This document shows, piece after piece, positions 1 through 7,079 of a DNA stretch of 29,415 nucleotides. The notes below the pieces were generated by a model that saw only the letters and a list, made by a program, of their open reading frames with translations, did no database searches and was not told the DNA's origin. The DNA is taken from assembly GCF_934617235.1 (NCBI RefSeq), contig NZ_CAKTTZ010000033.1, forward strand, positions 1-29,415, written 5' to 3'. The DNA is from an uncultured Ellagibacter sp. Its GTDB lineage: Bacteria; Actinomycetota; Coriobacteriia; Coriobacteriales; Eggerthellaceae. Both the position numbers and the translations under genes were made by a program. Numbering within the stretch: the stretch's first letter is position 1; each line of letters begins with the position of its first letter.

Positions 1-121
1 CTACCTCACGCCTGTGGTGACGGTGGTTGCGTCCGTTATCGTGCTTGCTGAGCCCCTCACCTGGCAAATCGTGCTCGGTGTGGCGCTTACCGTGACCGGC
101 CTCGTCCTGTCGGAGCGCTAA
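1..121 (+). CDS. EamA/DMT-family transporter, C-terminal fragment
   Basis: Only the last 39 codons are in the window, read from base 2 to the TAA at 119-121. The peptide begins YLTPVVTVVAS and contains VLAEPLTW, followed by a hydrophobic helix ending in LVLSER. A P-V-x(n)-EPLTW segment followed by a final membrane helix is the usual ending of EamA (drug/metabolite) transporters, which have ten membrane helices. The substrate cannot be told from this fragment. It converges with the small gene on the opposite strand, whose stop lies 14 bases away; I see no strong terminator between them. Confidence 0.8.
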   Translation, partial: YLTPVVTVVASVIVLAEPLTWQIVLGVALTVTGLVLSER

Positions 122-134
122 GGGGCCGTCTTTG

Positions 135-437
135 CTATTCGAAAGGGTGCGATGTCAGGTGCCATCCGCCGCAGTACTCGCAGCGATAGATTTCGAGCCC
201 GCGCGTCCCGCGCTCCTCGCACCATCTGCGCGCTTCTTCGGCATCGTCCCTGGTCGCATAGCGGTTTTTCTTCTCGCATGCCTTCCAGCGCATCGTGGCG
301 TCGTGTTCGGCTTCTCGCTTTTGCTCGCGGAGCTCTTCGTTTGCGAACAGGTCGTCCAATCCCCCAAGACCGCTTTCGAGCTGGGATTTGAAGTCGGCCA
401 CTTCGCGTGCCCGCGCCGATCGCTTCTTGCTTCCCAT
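135..437 (-). CDS. Small charged protein with C-terminal zinc-ribbon-like motif
   Basis: I chose the ATG at 437 because GGAGG lies five bases upstream (ACGGAGGTAGTC-ATG); a longer reading from 479 has no such site. The product is 100 aa. The first two thirds are strongly charged and probably helical (many K, R, E). The C-terminus reads YRCEYCGGWHLTSHP: a CxxC pair followed by W-H-L-T and a second His, which looks like a small zinc knuckle. CxxCGxWHLT endings are familiar from small hypothetical proteins of phages and integrated elements, but no mobility gene lies next to this one. Function unknown. Confidence 0.65.
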   Translation of the reverse strand: MGSKKRSARAREVADFKSQLESGLGGLDDLFANEELREQKREAEHDATMRWKACEKKNRYATRDDAEEARRWCEERGTRGLEIYRCEYCGGWHLTSHPFE

Positions 438-477
438 GACTACCTCCGTGCCTGATTTTCCCTTCTCTTGGCGTTCC

Positions 478-483
478 ATTATC
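478..483 (-). promoter_or_regulatory. Possible -10 box of the small zinc-ribbon gene
   Basis: GATAAT reads on the minus strand at 483-478, about 40 bases before the ATG at 437. No convincing -35 hexamer stands 16-18 bases upstream, so this is a weak call. Confidence 0.25.
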
Positions 484-620
484 GCATGCTGCCCAGGCTG
501 TCTTTGCGAAGGTTGCTCGATTTCGCTTTAGCGTGCAGTTCCCCAAGAACGCGAAACTTCTTCAAGCTGATGGCTACAGAACTGGGCAAGGACGTTTAGC
601 TCTCGATTGTGGTAAAGAAT

Positions 621-695
621 CCGCAATATAATTTGTAATCGAAAAGTTTTGCGGTTTAAAATAGCAAAACTAATGGTTAATAAAGAGAATTGCGG
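621..695 (+). promoter_or_regulatory. AT-rich control region of the first AAA ATPase, with repeated TTGCGG boxes
   Basis: This stretch is far richer in A and T than its surroundings. TTGCGG occurs at 649-654 and 690-695, each followed by TTTA or TATA, and its reverse complement CCGCAA at 621-626. The first box sits inside a perfect 8-bp inverted repeat, AGTTTTGC (645-652) and GCAAAACT (664-671). The arrangement suggests a repressor operator over the promoter of the gene starting at 725. The regulator is not known. Confidence 0.4.
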
Positions 696-724
696 TATAT
701 TAGCTGTAAATGGAGGTGGTCGCA

Positions 725-1936
725 GTGATTTACAGACCTTTATATGTAGATCAGATTATGGCTTATGTGGATGCGCCATTTGTAAAAATACTTACGGGAG
801 TACGCCGTTGTGGTAAGTCAACGATTCTGAAAATGATTATGGAGCAGCTGAAAACGCAGCGGAACGTTCCAGATGATCGCATCGTCGGTTGCCGTTATGA
901 CTCGATGGAATATGAGGGCATGACGGCGAAGCAGATGTACACAGAGCTGAAAGAGCGCCTTTTGCCAGGGGGAAAGACATACCTTTTTCTCGACGAAGTG
1001 CAGGAAATCAAGGGTTGGGAAAGAGTCGTCAATTCACTGGCTTCAGACTTCGATGTGGACCTGTATGTGACAGGTTCAAACTCCCGCATGATGTCCTCTG
1101 AGATCTCGACTTATCTGACGGGACGGTACGTGTCTTTTCGCATCTTCACCTTGTCGTTTGGCGAATATCTGCTGTTCAAAAGCCAATATTCTGAAGTCGG
1201 AGAGCCGAAATCCGAGCTTGCGAACTATGTGCGTTTGGGCGGTTTTCCGGCAACGCACTTGCAGGCATATTCTCAGGATGAGGTCTATACCATCGTGCGG
1301 GACATTTACAATTCCACGGTTTTCTCGGATATCGTGAAACGCAATCAGGTGAGAAAAATTGACCAGCTTGAGCGTGTGGTCAAATACACCTTTAACAATA
1401 TCGGCAATACTTTTTCGGCGAAATCCATTTCGGATTATCTGAAGGCAGAGCACCGTTCGCTCGATAACGAAACGGTTTGTAACTACTTGGAGAAACTGGA
1501 AAACGCGTACCTGCTTCACCGCTGCTCCCGCTTTGACTTGCAGGGCAAGGAAATCCTGAAAACGAAGGAAAAGTTCTATCTTGCGGATACAGCCCTGCGA
1601 TACAGCGTTCTCGGCTACAACGCCGACAGCGTGGCATCCAGCCTTGAGAATGTCGTGTACCTGGAGCTTTGTCGCAGAGGATATACCGTCCATGTCGGCA
1701 AATTCGGTAGCGGAGAAATCGACTTTGTGGCAGTTCGGCAAAATGAAAAGATCTATGTGCAGGTGACGCAGGAGCTTCGTTCTCCGAAAACTGAAAAACG
1801 GGAATACGATCGCTTGCTGGAGATTCACGACAACTATCCCAAGTATGTTCTCACGACGGATGAGTTTACGGGAGGGAACTACGAAGGCATCAAGACGATG
1901 CACATAGCGGACTTCCTGCTAAGCTCTGAGTATTAA
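725..1936 (+). CDS. AAA ATPase with DUF4143-type C-terminus
   Basis: A 403-aa protein of the widespread ATP-binding family made of an AAA_14 ATPase domain followed by DUF4143. Walker A is GVRRCGKS at residues 25-32, and Walker B is YLFLDEVQEI near residue 90. The second half holds the nuclease-fold-like DUF4143 part (GSGEIDFVAV, then YVQVTQEL), resembling the core of restriction-endonuclease-like proteins. I prefer the GTG at 725 over the ATG at 710 because GGAGGT (712-717) then lies seven bases upstream and the protein starts MIYRPLY, typical for the family. The cellular role of these proteins is not established. Base composition is more AT-rich than the neighbours, with many AAA and GAA codons and an AT-rich leader, which suggests acquisition, perhaps from a Firmicute. 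A second family member lies at 11296. Confidence 0.85.
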   Translation: MIYRPLYVDQIMAYVDAPFVKILTGVRRCGKSTILKMIMEQLKTQRNVPDDRIVGCRYDSMEYEGMTAKQMYTELKERLLPGGKTYLFLDEVQEIKGWERVVNSLASDFDVDLYVTGSNSRMMSSEISTYLTGRYVSFRIFTLSFGEYLLFKSQYSEVGEPKSELANYVRLGGFPATHLQAYSQDEVYTIVRDIYNSTVFSDIVKRNQVRKIDQLERVVKYTFNNIGNTFSAKSISDYLKAEHRSLDNETVCNYLEKLENAYLLHRCSRFDLQGKEILKTKEKFYLADTALRYSVLGYNADSVASSLENVVYLELCRRGYTVHVGKFGSGEIDFVAVRQNEKIYVQVTQELRSPKTEKREYDRLLEIHDNYPKYVLTTDEFTGGNYEGIKTMHIADFLLSSEY

Positions 1937-1949
1937 ACGATGGGTCGTG

Positions 1950-1990
1950 AAATGCTCGCTTGGAGACAGGCGAGCATTTTGCTTTTCTTG
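1950..1990 (+). terminator. Intrinsic terminator after the AAA ATPase
   Basis: AAATGCTCGC (1950-1959) pairs perfectly with GCGAGCATTT (1970-1979) and is followed by TTGCTTTTCTT. It lies 14 bases after the stop codon. Confidence 0.85.
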
Positions 1991-2002
1991 AGGGGACACA
2001 GC

Positions 2003-2032
2003 AAAAAAGAAAAGCCGCTTCTTATTGCGGCT
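2003..2032 (-). terminator. Intrinsic terminator for the minus-strand 90-aa gene
   Basis: On the minus strand AGCCGC pairs with GCGGCT across an 8-base loop and runs into TTTTCTTTTTT. It lies downstream of the gene ending at 2096. Confidence 0.7.
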
Positions 2033-2050
2033 CATGCGGCGAGCTATTTT

Positions 2051-2090
2051 GGCAGCCCTCGGGAGAGTTGGTACGGTCCCGAGGGCTGCC
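2051..2090. repeat. 14-bp perfect inverted repeat (strong hairpin)
   Basis: GGCAGCCCTCGGGA (2051-2064) is the exact reverse complement of 2077-2090, with a 12-base loop. Neither side carries a good U-tract, so this is probably the upstream part of a double-hairpin 3' end of the minus-strand gene, with the U-rich terminator following at 2032-2003. Confidence 0.7.
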
Positions 2091-2095
2091 AGAGG

Positions 2096-2368
2096 CTATT
2101 CCCCGAGTTTGGACTTGAATTTCCAGTAGCCCAGATCCTTCGCGATTTCGGTGCCTTCCTCGTTGGCCTCGCCCAGCCACACCTGGATGGTCTCGATGCG
2201 GATGGTCTCCTTGAAGCCAGTCGGGTCGACCTCGATGCGCTCGTCGAACAGGTTGCCCGGCGTGAGGAAGCGGGACACGCGCGCGAGGGCATCGTTGAGG
2301 TTGTCGAACGTGTAGGTGTACACCGCATCCGTTCCATGAAATTCCTTGATGCGAACCATGTAAGTCAT
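2096..2368 (-). CDS. Hypothetical 90-aa protein
   Basis: Read from the ATG at 2368 (MTYMVRIKEFHG), which follows AAGGGGCACGTG; a longer in-frame reading to 2428 has no better signal. The sequence alternates short strand-like stretches (AVYTYTF, ETIRIETIQVWLG) with an early helix (NLNDALARVSRFL), suggesting a small alpha/beta fold. There is no signal peptide, membrane segment or metal motif. I do not recognise the family. It stands alone: its stop is followed by two hairpins, and the thi operon on its 5' side ends 102 bases away. Confidence 0.65.
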   Translation of the reverse strand: MTYMVRIKEFHGTDAVYTYTFDNLNDALARVSRFLTPGNLFDERIEVDPTGFKETIRIETIQVWLGEANEEGTEIAKDLGYWKFKSKLGE

Positions 2369-2470
2369 CACGTGCCCCTTTCGTGCGCTGCGTTGCGCGT
2401 TGCTGCTGATTAGAAGCCGACACAACATCGGCTTCGCCCATTATACCCTTGCGGGCGCTTTGCGGCTGAC

Positions 2471-3175
2471 TCAGCTCGCCTTCGCTTCCCGCCACGCGCA
2501 CACCAGCTCGCGCGCTGCCGCCGCCGGATCGCTTGCGCCGCAGACGGCGGACACGACGAAGAACCCATCGACACCCGTTTGCGCCACAAGGGGGATGTCG
2601 GCTACCTTCACTCCCCCGCCGACCACGATGGGAACGGGGCTTGCGATAGCGAGTTCGCGCAGGTCATCGATGCTTTTCGTGATGATGGTGCCGTCGGCGG
2701 CCAGTCCGCAGTCGCGCTTGGTCGGCGTTTCGTGCAGGGGCCCGACGCCCAGGTAGTCCACAAGGCTCATGTCCGCAGTCTTCACGTACTCGAGCATCTC
2801 GTCCGCGCGCGCGGAAAGTCCTACGACCGCATCGGGACCGAGGAGCTTGCGGCATGCCTCGACGGGAACATCGGACTGCCCGACGTGCACGCCGTCGACC
2901 TTCACGCCCGCTTCCCGCGCGGCGAAGGCCACGTCGAGCCTGTCGTCGATGAGCAGCGCGACCTTCTCGCTCGCGTCCGCGCGCTCGATGGCGCGAGCCG
3001 TCTCGTCGGCGCAGGCCATGAGCTCGCGCGCCGAGCACACCTTCGAGCGCACCTGCACACAGGTGAAGCCAGCCGCAAGTGCTGCCGAGATGACATCGCC
3101 CACGGGGCGGCCGCACGTGTTTTCCGGGCCAATGACCAGGTAGGATGAAATATCAAGCGCATCTCTCATGCCCAT
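2471..3175 (-). CDS. thiE: Thiamine-phosphate synthase
   Basis: Joins 4-methyl-5-(beta-hydroxyethyl)thiazole phosphate and HMP pyrophosphate to give thiamine monophosphate in the cytosol. The 234-aa protein carries the family's (beta/alpha)8 landmarks in order: QVRSK at 41-45 (usually QLREK), IDDRLDVA at 76-83, GVHVGQ at 95-100, YLGVGPLHETPTK at 141-153, VGGGV at 185-189 and VVSAV at 207-211. I chose the ATG at 3175 because AAGGAGG lies seven bases upstream inside the preceding gene; an ATG at 3169 is possible. It overlaps the preceding gene by ten bases, so it is probably translationally coupled. It is the last gene of the TPP-riboswitch operon. HMP-PP must come from elsewhere, since no thiC or thiD lies in the window. 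Confidence 0.95.
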   Translation of the reverse strand: MGMRDALDISSYLVIGPENTCGRPVGDVISAALAAGFTCVQVRSKVCSARELMACADETARAIERADASEKVALLIDDRLDVAFAAREAGVKVDGVHVGQSDVPVEACRKLLGPDAVVGLSARADEMLEYVKTADMSLVDYLGVGPLHETPTKRDCGLAADGTIITKSIDDLRELAIASPVPIVVGGGVKVADIPLVAQTGVDGFFVVSAVCGASDPAAAARELVCAWREAKAS

Positions 3176-3585
3176 GCGAGCACCTCCTTGCTCGTGTTAG
3201 CGGCGAGCTTGTCGCCCAGGTTGTCGCTGCCGTTCGCGTTTCCCTCGGCGCCTTCGCCGTTCGCGCCGTTTGATTCCTTCGCGCCCTCGCTATCCAGAAG
3301 GGCGTTTACGCGCGCCACTTTCTCGTCCATCATGTGGGAGAAGCCGGGGCGCACGTCGGCTTTCAGAATGACCTCGGTGCGAATGCCCTTCTCGGCAAGC
3401 ACGAACGTCGCGTCGCGCACGACGCGCATGACCTCGTCCCATTCGCCCTCGATCTCGGTGAACATGGAATAGGTCCTGTTCGGAAGGCCCGACTCGCGGA
3501 TGACCTTCACGACCTCGGCGACCTCGGAGGACAGTTCGTCTCCCACGCCGAAAGGCGCGATTGCCACGGCGATGAGCGTGTTCAT
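3166..3585 (-). CDS. Thiamine-binding protein, MTH1187/YkoF-like family
   Basis: A 139-aa protein whose first ~95 residues match the Thiamine_BP (MTH1187) fold: MNTLIAVAIAPFG at the start, then EVAEVVKVIRESG, YSMFTEIEGEWDEVM and a strand followed by RPGF. Such proteins often sit in thiamine gene clusters and are thought to bind thiamine or its pyrimidine precursor; their exact role is not settled. The start at 3585 has GAGGAGG upstream. After the domain there is a tail of about 40 residues rich in Asn, Gly, Glu and Ser, ending KEVLAWA, which is unusual for this compact family. The tail's final codons also carry the ribosome binding site of thiE. Its start lies one base after the thiM stop (3587). 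Confidence 0.85.
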   Translation of the reverse strand: MNTLIAVAIAPFGVGDELSSEVAEVVKVIRESGLPNRTYSMFTEIEGEWDEVMRVVRDATFVLAEKGIRTEVILKADVRPGFSHMMDEKVARVNALLDSEGAKESNGANGEGAEGNANGSDNLGDKLAANTSKEVLAWA

Positions 3586-3586
3586 G

Positions 3587-4426
3587 CTAAGCCTCCTCGA
3601 TGCGCAGCGGGTTGTTTGCGATATCGTCGGGCGTCGCGCGGTAGAGCTCGTCGATGAAGGCGACCTTGAAGCTCGCGGGCGCATCCGCCGCAGCTGCCGC
3701 GCGCGTTCCTGCCACGTTGTAGTGCGCGACGGCGGCAAGCGCCGCGGTGAAGGGGTCGGTTTGCGTGGCGTAGACCGCAACCACGCCGCCAAGGGAGCAG
3801 CCGAAGCCCGTCACTTTGCCCATAAGCGCGCTTCCTCCCGTGGAATATGCCACAGTCGACCCGTCGGTGACCAGGTCGGACTCGCCCGAGACAGCCGCCG
3901 CGCCGCCCGTGTAGCGCGCAAGGGCCACGGCTGCGTCGCGTGCGGCCTCCACCGTGTCGGTGGTGTCGACGCCGCGGGCACGGGAGAGTTCGCCGGCGTC
4001 GCCTTCCAGATCCCAAAGGCCTGCAAGCGCGATGATTTCGGAAGCGTTGCCGCGCACGATTGCGGGCTTGTAGGGCTTAAAGCCGCGCAGAAGCTCGGTG
4101 CGCAGGCTGCCGATGCCGATGCCGACCGGATCGAGCACCCAGGGCTTGCCCGCTGCGTGCGCTGCTGCTGCCGTGCGGGGAAGCGTCTCCTCGTATACGG
4201 GAAGCAGCGTTCCCATGTTGATGTAGACGGCGCCACCCGCTGCGACGAGGCATTCGCCCTCGTCAGGCAGGTAGACCATGGCTGCCGATCCGCCGACGGC
4301 AAGCTGCGCGTTCGCCACGAAGTCGATGGTCACGCTGTTGGTAATCGACCCCGCCATGGGATTGTTCGCGCGCACCTTGCTCGCCGCTTCTACGATTCCG
4401 CTTTGCAACTGGTTCATCTCAATCAT
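3587..4426 (-). CDS. thiM: Hydroxyethylthiazole kinase
   Basis: Phosphorylates 4-methyl-5-(beta-hydroxyethyl)thiazole with ATP, the salvage route to the thiazole half of thiamine. The 279-aa product has the ribokinase-like ThiM pattern: NSVTIDFVANAQLAVGGSAAM near residues 30-50, WVLDPVGIG at 96-104, RGNASEI at 125-131 and VTGFGCSLGG at 205-214, where Cys210 is the conserved active-site-region cysteine. I chose the ATG at 4426 because AAAGGA lies six bases upstream; another ATG at 4432 is too close to that site. It is the first gene of the operon, 45 bases after the riboswitch terminator, so its expression should fall when thiamine pyrophosphate is plentiful. Confidence 0.95.
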   Translation of the reverse strand: MIEMNQLQSGIVEAASKVRANNPMAGSITNSVTIDFVANAQLAVGGSAAMVYLPDEGECLVAAGGAVYINMGTLLPVYEETLPRTAAAAHAAGKPWVLDPVGIGIGSLRTELLRGFKPYKPAIVRGNASEIIALAGLWDLEGDAGELSRARGVDTTDTVEAARDAAVALARYTGGAAAVSGESDLVTDGSTVAYSTGGSALMGKVTGFGCSLGGVVAVYATQTDPFTAALAAVAHYNVAGTRAAAAADAPASFKVAFIDELYRATPDDIANNPLRIEEA

Positions 4427-4470
4427 GCGCATTCCTTTCAAGGACCCGCCCCGTCTGCGGAGCATGGCAT

Positions 4471-4502
4471 AAAAATGGGACGCCAGCATAAGCGGGCGCC
4501 CC
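4471..4502 (-). terminator. Riboswitch-controlled intrinsic terminator
   Basis: On the minus strand GGGGCGCC pairs with GGCGTCCC (one G-U pair) over a ten-base loop and is followed by ATTTTTATG. It lies between the TPP aptamer and thiM and is the natural OFF platform of the switch. Confidence 0.85.
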
Positions 4503-4515
4503 AGATAGAACCTGA

Positions 4516-4617
4516 GATGCTCCCTACGCCAGCACTAACTGACAGGTTCAAAGGGTTAGGCTTGCGCCCTCTCAGCCTCATCGTGCGTTTTGCCGCGGAA
4601 TGAGGCACCCCTGCATC
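4516..4617 (-). promoter_or_regulatory. TPP riboswitch (THI element)
   Basis: Reading the minus strand from 4617: GATGC opens the P1 stem, then AGGGGTGCC, an extended P3 arm, the invariant GGCTGAGA, then AACCCTTTGAACCTG, GTGCTGGCGTAGGGA and the closing GCATC (4520-4516). These are the conserved blocks of the thiamine pyrophosphate aptamer, in order. A transcription terminator follows at 4502-4471 and thiM starts at 4426. Confidence 0.95.
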
Positions 4618-5086
4618 GAACTTGCTGGGGCAATGGTACACCTAAGTTGGCCGTCGTGCGCGTACATGTCGGGCGACGGCTATCTTCCAGGAGGCGGTGC
4701 AGGGGGGTTGCCGGTCGCAGCTTCGCTCTGCCTTGCGCCCGCCCCACGTGTGCCCGATTGCTTTCCGTCCTCGTTTTCCGCCTGCGAGGCCCCTGCCCCA
4801 CTTTCGGTCCCTGCTGCTTGGTTTCCGCTCGCTTCTCGACTTCCCGCCTCCGCCCGCTAGCCTCCGCTCGCTTTTGCGCGCGCAACTTGGTATCATCTCT
4901 TTCGCTAAAACCTCACGTGGACTTTTTGGGCGCGCGCGGCAAGAAGGCTTCTTCCTCGAAGGAATGGCGACGGGAAGCCGTCTTCTCCTTTGGCCTTGCG
5001 ACGCGTCACTTTTCGCCACGTAACCGAACGCTCGGTTGCGTGGTTTTTCTTCTCGCTCCTCGGGCGCCGATGTGCAAAAGGAGCTC
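4618..5086. other. 469-bp gap between the TPP riboswitch and the EamA gene
   Basis: I see no convincing gene here; open frames on both strands have the composition of non-coding GC-rich DNA. It must hold the promoter of the minus-strand thi operon and that of the EamA gene. TATCAT at 4892-4897 is a possible plus-strand -10 box, without a good -35. A 6-bp inverted repeat lies at 5022-5037. Confidence 0.5.
5022..5037 (+). promoter_or_regulatory. Candidate operator upstream of the EamA gene
   Basis: AACCGA (5022-5027) and TCGGTT (5032-5037) form a perfect inverted repeat around ACGC, 50 bases before the start codon. Short dyads built on AACCGA/TCGGTT are typical of TetR-type operators, but no regulator gene is adjacent. 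Confidence 0.4.
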
Positions 5087-6082
5087 ATGGTGAAAACGAA
5101 CGACATGCCTGCCGCGATGTCGGTGGCGAACGCGACTGCCCCAAGCGAGGCCGCCCCAAGCGAAGCGACCAAAGTGCGCGCAATAGCGACGCTCGAAGTG
5201 TTTCTCGGCGGTGCGAGTTATGGCTTCATGGCGACTTCCTACAAACTTTCTTACGCCGCGGGGTTCACTTCAAATCAAGTCGTCGCAGGTCAAGGATGGT
5301 TCGGTCTCATCCTATTCGCAATAGCCTTCGCGGTATCGATGGCGCGCGGAAAACGCTGGCAGCGCGTCGGTGCTCGCTCGGCACTTTCACTCATGGGGCT
5401 GGGATGCATCACCTGCTGCACCTCGATCCTCTACTGCTATGCGATGAGCGTTCTTCCCGTTTCGGTGGCGCTCACGCTTTTGTTCCAGTTCACCTGGATC
5501 GGCACGGTACTTCAGATCATCTTGACGCGCAAACCGCCTGCGCTCTCCCAGGTCATCGCGGCTGCGGTCGTCGTTGTCGGGACCGTGTTCGCGAGCGGCG
5601 TCTACAAAACGGGCATTGCGGGCTACGATCCGCTGGGGCTTGCGTGCGGCTTTGGCGCGGCCATCAGCTGCGCGTGCTTCGTGACGTTTTCCGGGAGAGT
5701 GCAGGCTCCCTGCTCGAACGAGCAGCGCGGGATGATTGTGTGCGCGGGCGTGGTCATCGCGTCGCACGTGGTGTGCCCCGACTTCATCGTTTCCGGTGTG
5801 CTGCTCGACGGCTTCGCTCCATATGCGTTCGTCTGCGGGCTGTTTGGCATGACGCTGCCGGTTCTGCTGTTCGGCTTGGGGACGCCGCACCTGACGCCTG
5901 GCATGTCGACCATCATGACCTCGGCGGAGCTGCCGGCGGGCCTTCTCCTCGCCATGGTTGTGCTCGGGGAGCCGATTTCCGCTGTTGAATGGCTCGGTGT
6001 GGCGATTATTCTCGCTGGAGTCTGCGTCGCGCAGGTTCGCCTCGGGAAGCGCAAGGTGACGAGGCCGCCTTCGACCGACTAG
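5087..6082 (+). CDS. EamA/DMT-family transporter
   Basis: A 331-aa inner-membrane protein with about ten hydrophobic helices in two EamA repeats. Typical marks are the first-repeat SVLPVSVALTLLFQFTW and the second-repeat end LGEPISAVEWLGVAIILAGV. Members export or import small metabolites; the substrate cannot be read from the sequence. The first ~30 residues are a polar Ala/Ser/Glu-rich extension before helix 1 (IATLEVFLGGASYGFMAT). Start: AAGGAG lies three bases before the ATG at 5087 and six before a GTG at 5090, so either may be used. A partial member of the same family ends at 121, so the organism carries several. A strong hairpin follows at 6205. Confidence 0.9.
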   Translation: MVKTNDMPAAMSVANATAPSEAAPSEATKVRAIATLEVFLGGASYGFMATSYKLSYAAGFTSNQVVAGQGWFGLILFAIAFAVSMARGKRWQRVGARSALSLMGLGCITCCTSILYCYAMSVLPVSVALTLLFQFTWIGTVLQIILTRKPPALSQVIAAAVVVVGTVFASGVYKTGIAGYDPLGLACGFGAAISCACFVTFSGRVQAPCSNEQRGMIVCAGVVIASHVVCPDFIVSGVLLDGFAPYAFVCGLFGMTLPVLLFGLGTPHLTPGMSTIMTSAELPAGLLLAMVVLGEPISAVEWLGVAIILAGVCVAQVRLGKRKVTRPPSTD

Positions 6083-6125
6083 CGGAGCCTGAAAGAAGGA
6101 TGAATCCCCCGACCTCTGCCCCATC

Positions 6126-6162
6126 AACAATTTATTTCTTAAATAGAACAATAATGGGGATT
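6126..6162. repeat. Diverged copy of the 7133-7169 repeat
   Basis: Aligned without gaps to 7133-7169, bases 6141-6162 match at 19 of 22 positions. Over the whole 37 bases, almost every difference is a G-to-A or C-to-T change relative to the other copy. It sits in the gap between the convergent EamA and rubrerythrin genes, near no promoter that I can see. Confidence 0.6.
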
Positions 6163-6204
6163 TCCAATTCTGCGAACAGGTTCCTAATGGCTGGAAATCT
6201 CATC

Positions 6205-6232
6205 AGGAAAGCCGCCCGAGGGCGGCTTTCCT
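6205..6232. terminator. Bidirectional terminator between EamA gene and rubrerythrin
   Basis: A perfect 12-bp stem (AGGAAAGCCGCC with its complement at 6221-6232) closes a four-base loop. Each strand ends its stem in CTTTCCT. It lies between the two convergent genes. Confidence 0.8.
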
Positions 6233-6269
6233 GCGATGCTCGATATTGGCTTTCGGAATCGGTTTCGGC

Positions 6270-6806
6270 TTAGAAGTTTTCAGCCGAAATCTCGAAGAAT
6301 GCCTGCGGATGGTTGCAGACGGGGCACACATCCGGAGCCTTCGTGCCTACGACAATGTGGCCGCAATTGCGGCATTCCCACACCTTGACCTCGCTCTTTT
6401 CAAACACAGCGGCGGTTTCAACGTTGCGCAGCAGCGCGCGGTAACGCTCTTCGTGGTGCTTCTCGATGGCGCCAACCTGACGGAACTTTTCGGCGAGCTC
6501 GGGGAAGCCCTCTTCATCAGCCGTCTTGGCGAACTCGTCGTACATGTCGGTCCACTCGAAGTTCTCGCCATCGGCCGCAGCGGCAAGGTTTTCCGCCGTG
6601 TCGCCAATGCCTTCGAGCTCGCGGAACCACATCTTGGCGTGGTATTGCTCGTTCGCCGAAGTCTTACGGAAGATTTCGGCGATCTGCTCGTAGCCTTCAT
6701 TCTTCGCGACCGACGCGAAGTACGTGTATTTATTGGTCGCCTGCGACTCGCCAGCGAAAGCAGCTTGCAGGTTTTTCTCGGTTTGGGTTCCAGCGTATTT
6801 GGACAT
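6270..6806 (-). CDS. rbr: Rubrerythrin
   Basis: A cytosolic non-haem di-iron protein that reduces hydrogen peroxide in anaerobes. The 178-aa product has the full two-domain layout: a ferritin-like bundle with Glu20 (GESQA), Glu53-x2-His56 (NEQYH) and Glu115-x2-His118 (EKHH), then a C-terminal rubredoxin-like site with Cys145, Cys148, Cys161 and Cys164. The start at 6806 (MSKYAGTQTEKNL) is preceded by AAGGGGG, and the first residues match the family. It is a single gene with its own promoter at 6855-6883 and ends against a bidirectional terminator. Its presence fits an anaerobic or microaerophilic host. Confidence 0.96.
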   Translation of the reverse strand: MSKYAGTQTEKNLQAAFAGESQATNKYTYFASVAKNEGYEQIAEIFRKTSANEQYHAKMWFRELEGIGDTAENLAAAADGENFEWTDMYDEFAKTADEEGFPELAEKFRQVGAIEKHHEERYRALLRNVETAAVFEKSEVKVWECRNCGHIVVGTKAPDVCPVCNHPQAFFEISAENF

Positions 6807-6854
6807 GTTGAATCCCCCTTCTTGGATTTCCGGCCGTGGGCCCATCGCCCGTGG

Positions 6855-6883
6855 CGTATACCGCAAATGCTACACCGCCTCAA
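6855..6883 (-). promoter_or_regulatory. Sigma-70-type promoter of rubrerythrin
   Basis: On the minus strand TTGAGG (6883-6878) and TATACG (6860-6855) are separated by exactly 17 bases, about 50 bases before the start codon. I see no clear peroxide-repressor (PerR/OxyR) dyad over it. Confidence 0.65.
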
Positions 6884-7079
6884 TACGAATTGGTAGGTGT
6901 TACCCTATCTGTTTCCGAATGTTTGGATTTTGTACATAGCGTTAAAGTGACCGCGTAGGAACGAGAAAGCTCGCGGACTTTTCCCATCAGGTTTGAGAAA
7001 GGTCCGGGGGTCTTTCGGCCGATTAGCAGCGCTCGGGAGTGAGAGACGGAGCGCCCGGCCCTTATCTCATTCCCCTGCC

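Noticed and set aside
2051..2090. The 14-bp hairpin as a stand-alone terminator
   Set aside because: Neither strand has a U-tract after it; the real minus-strand terminator with U-tract follows at 2032-2003.
3500..4603. A 367-codon plus-strand open frame opposite the thi operon
   Set aside because: It runs through the thiM coding region and the TPP riboswitch, is rich in Arg, His and Ala, and lacks a ribosome binding site; it is a by-product of GC-rich codons on the other strand.
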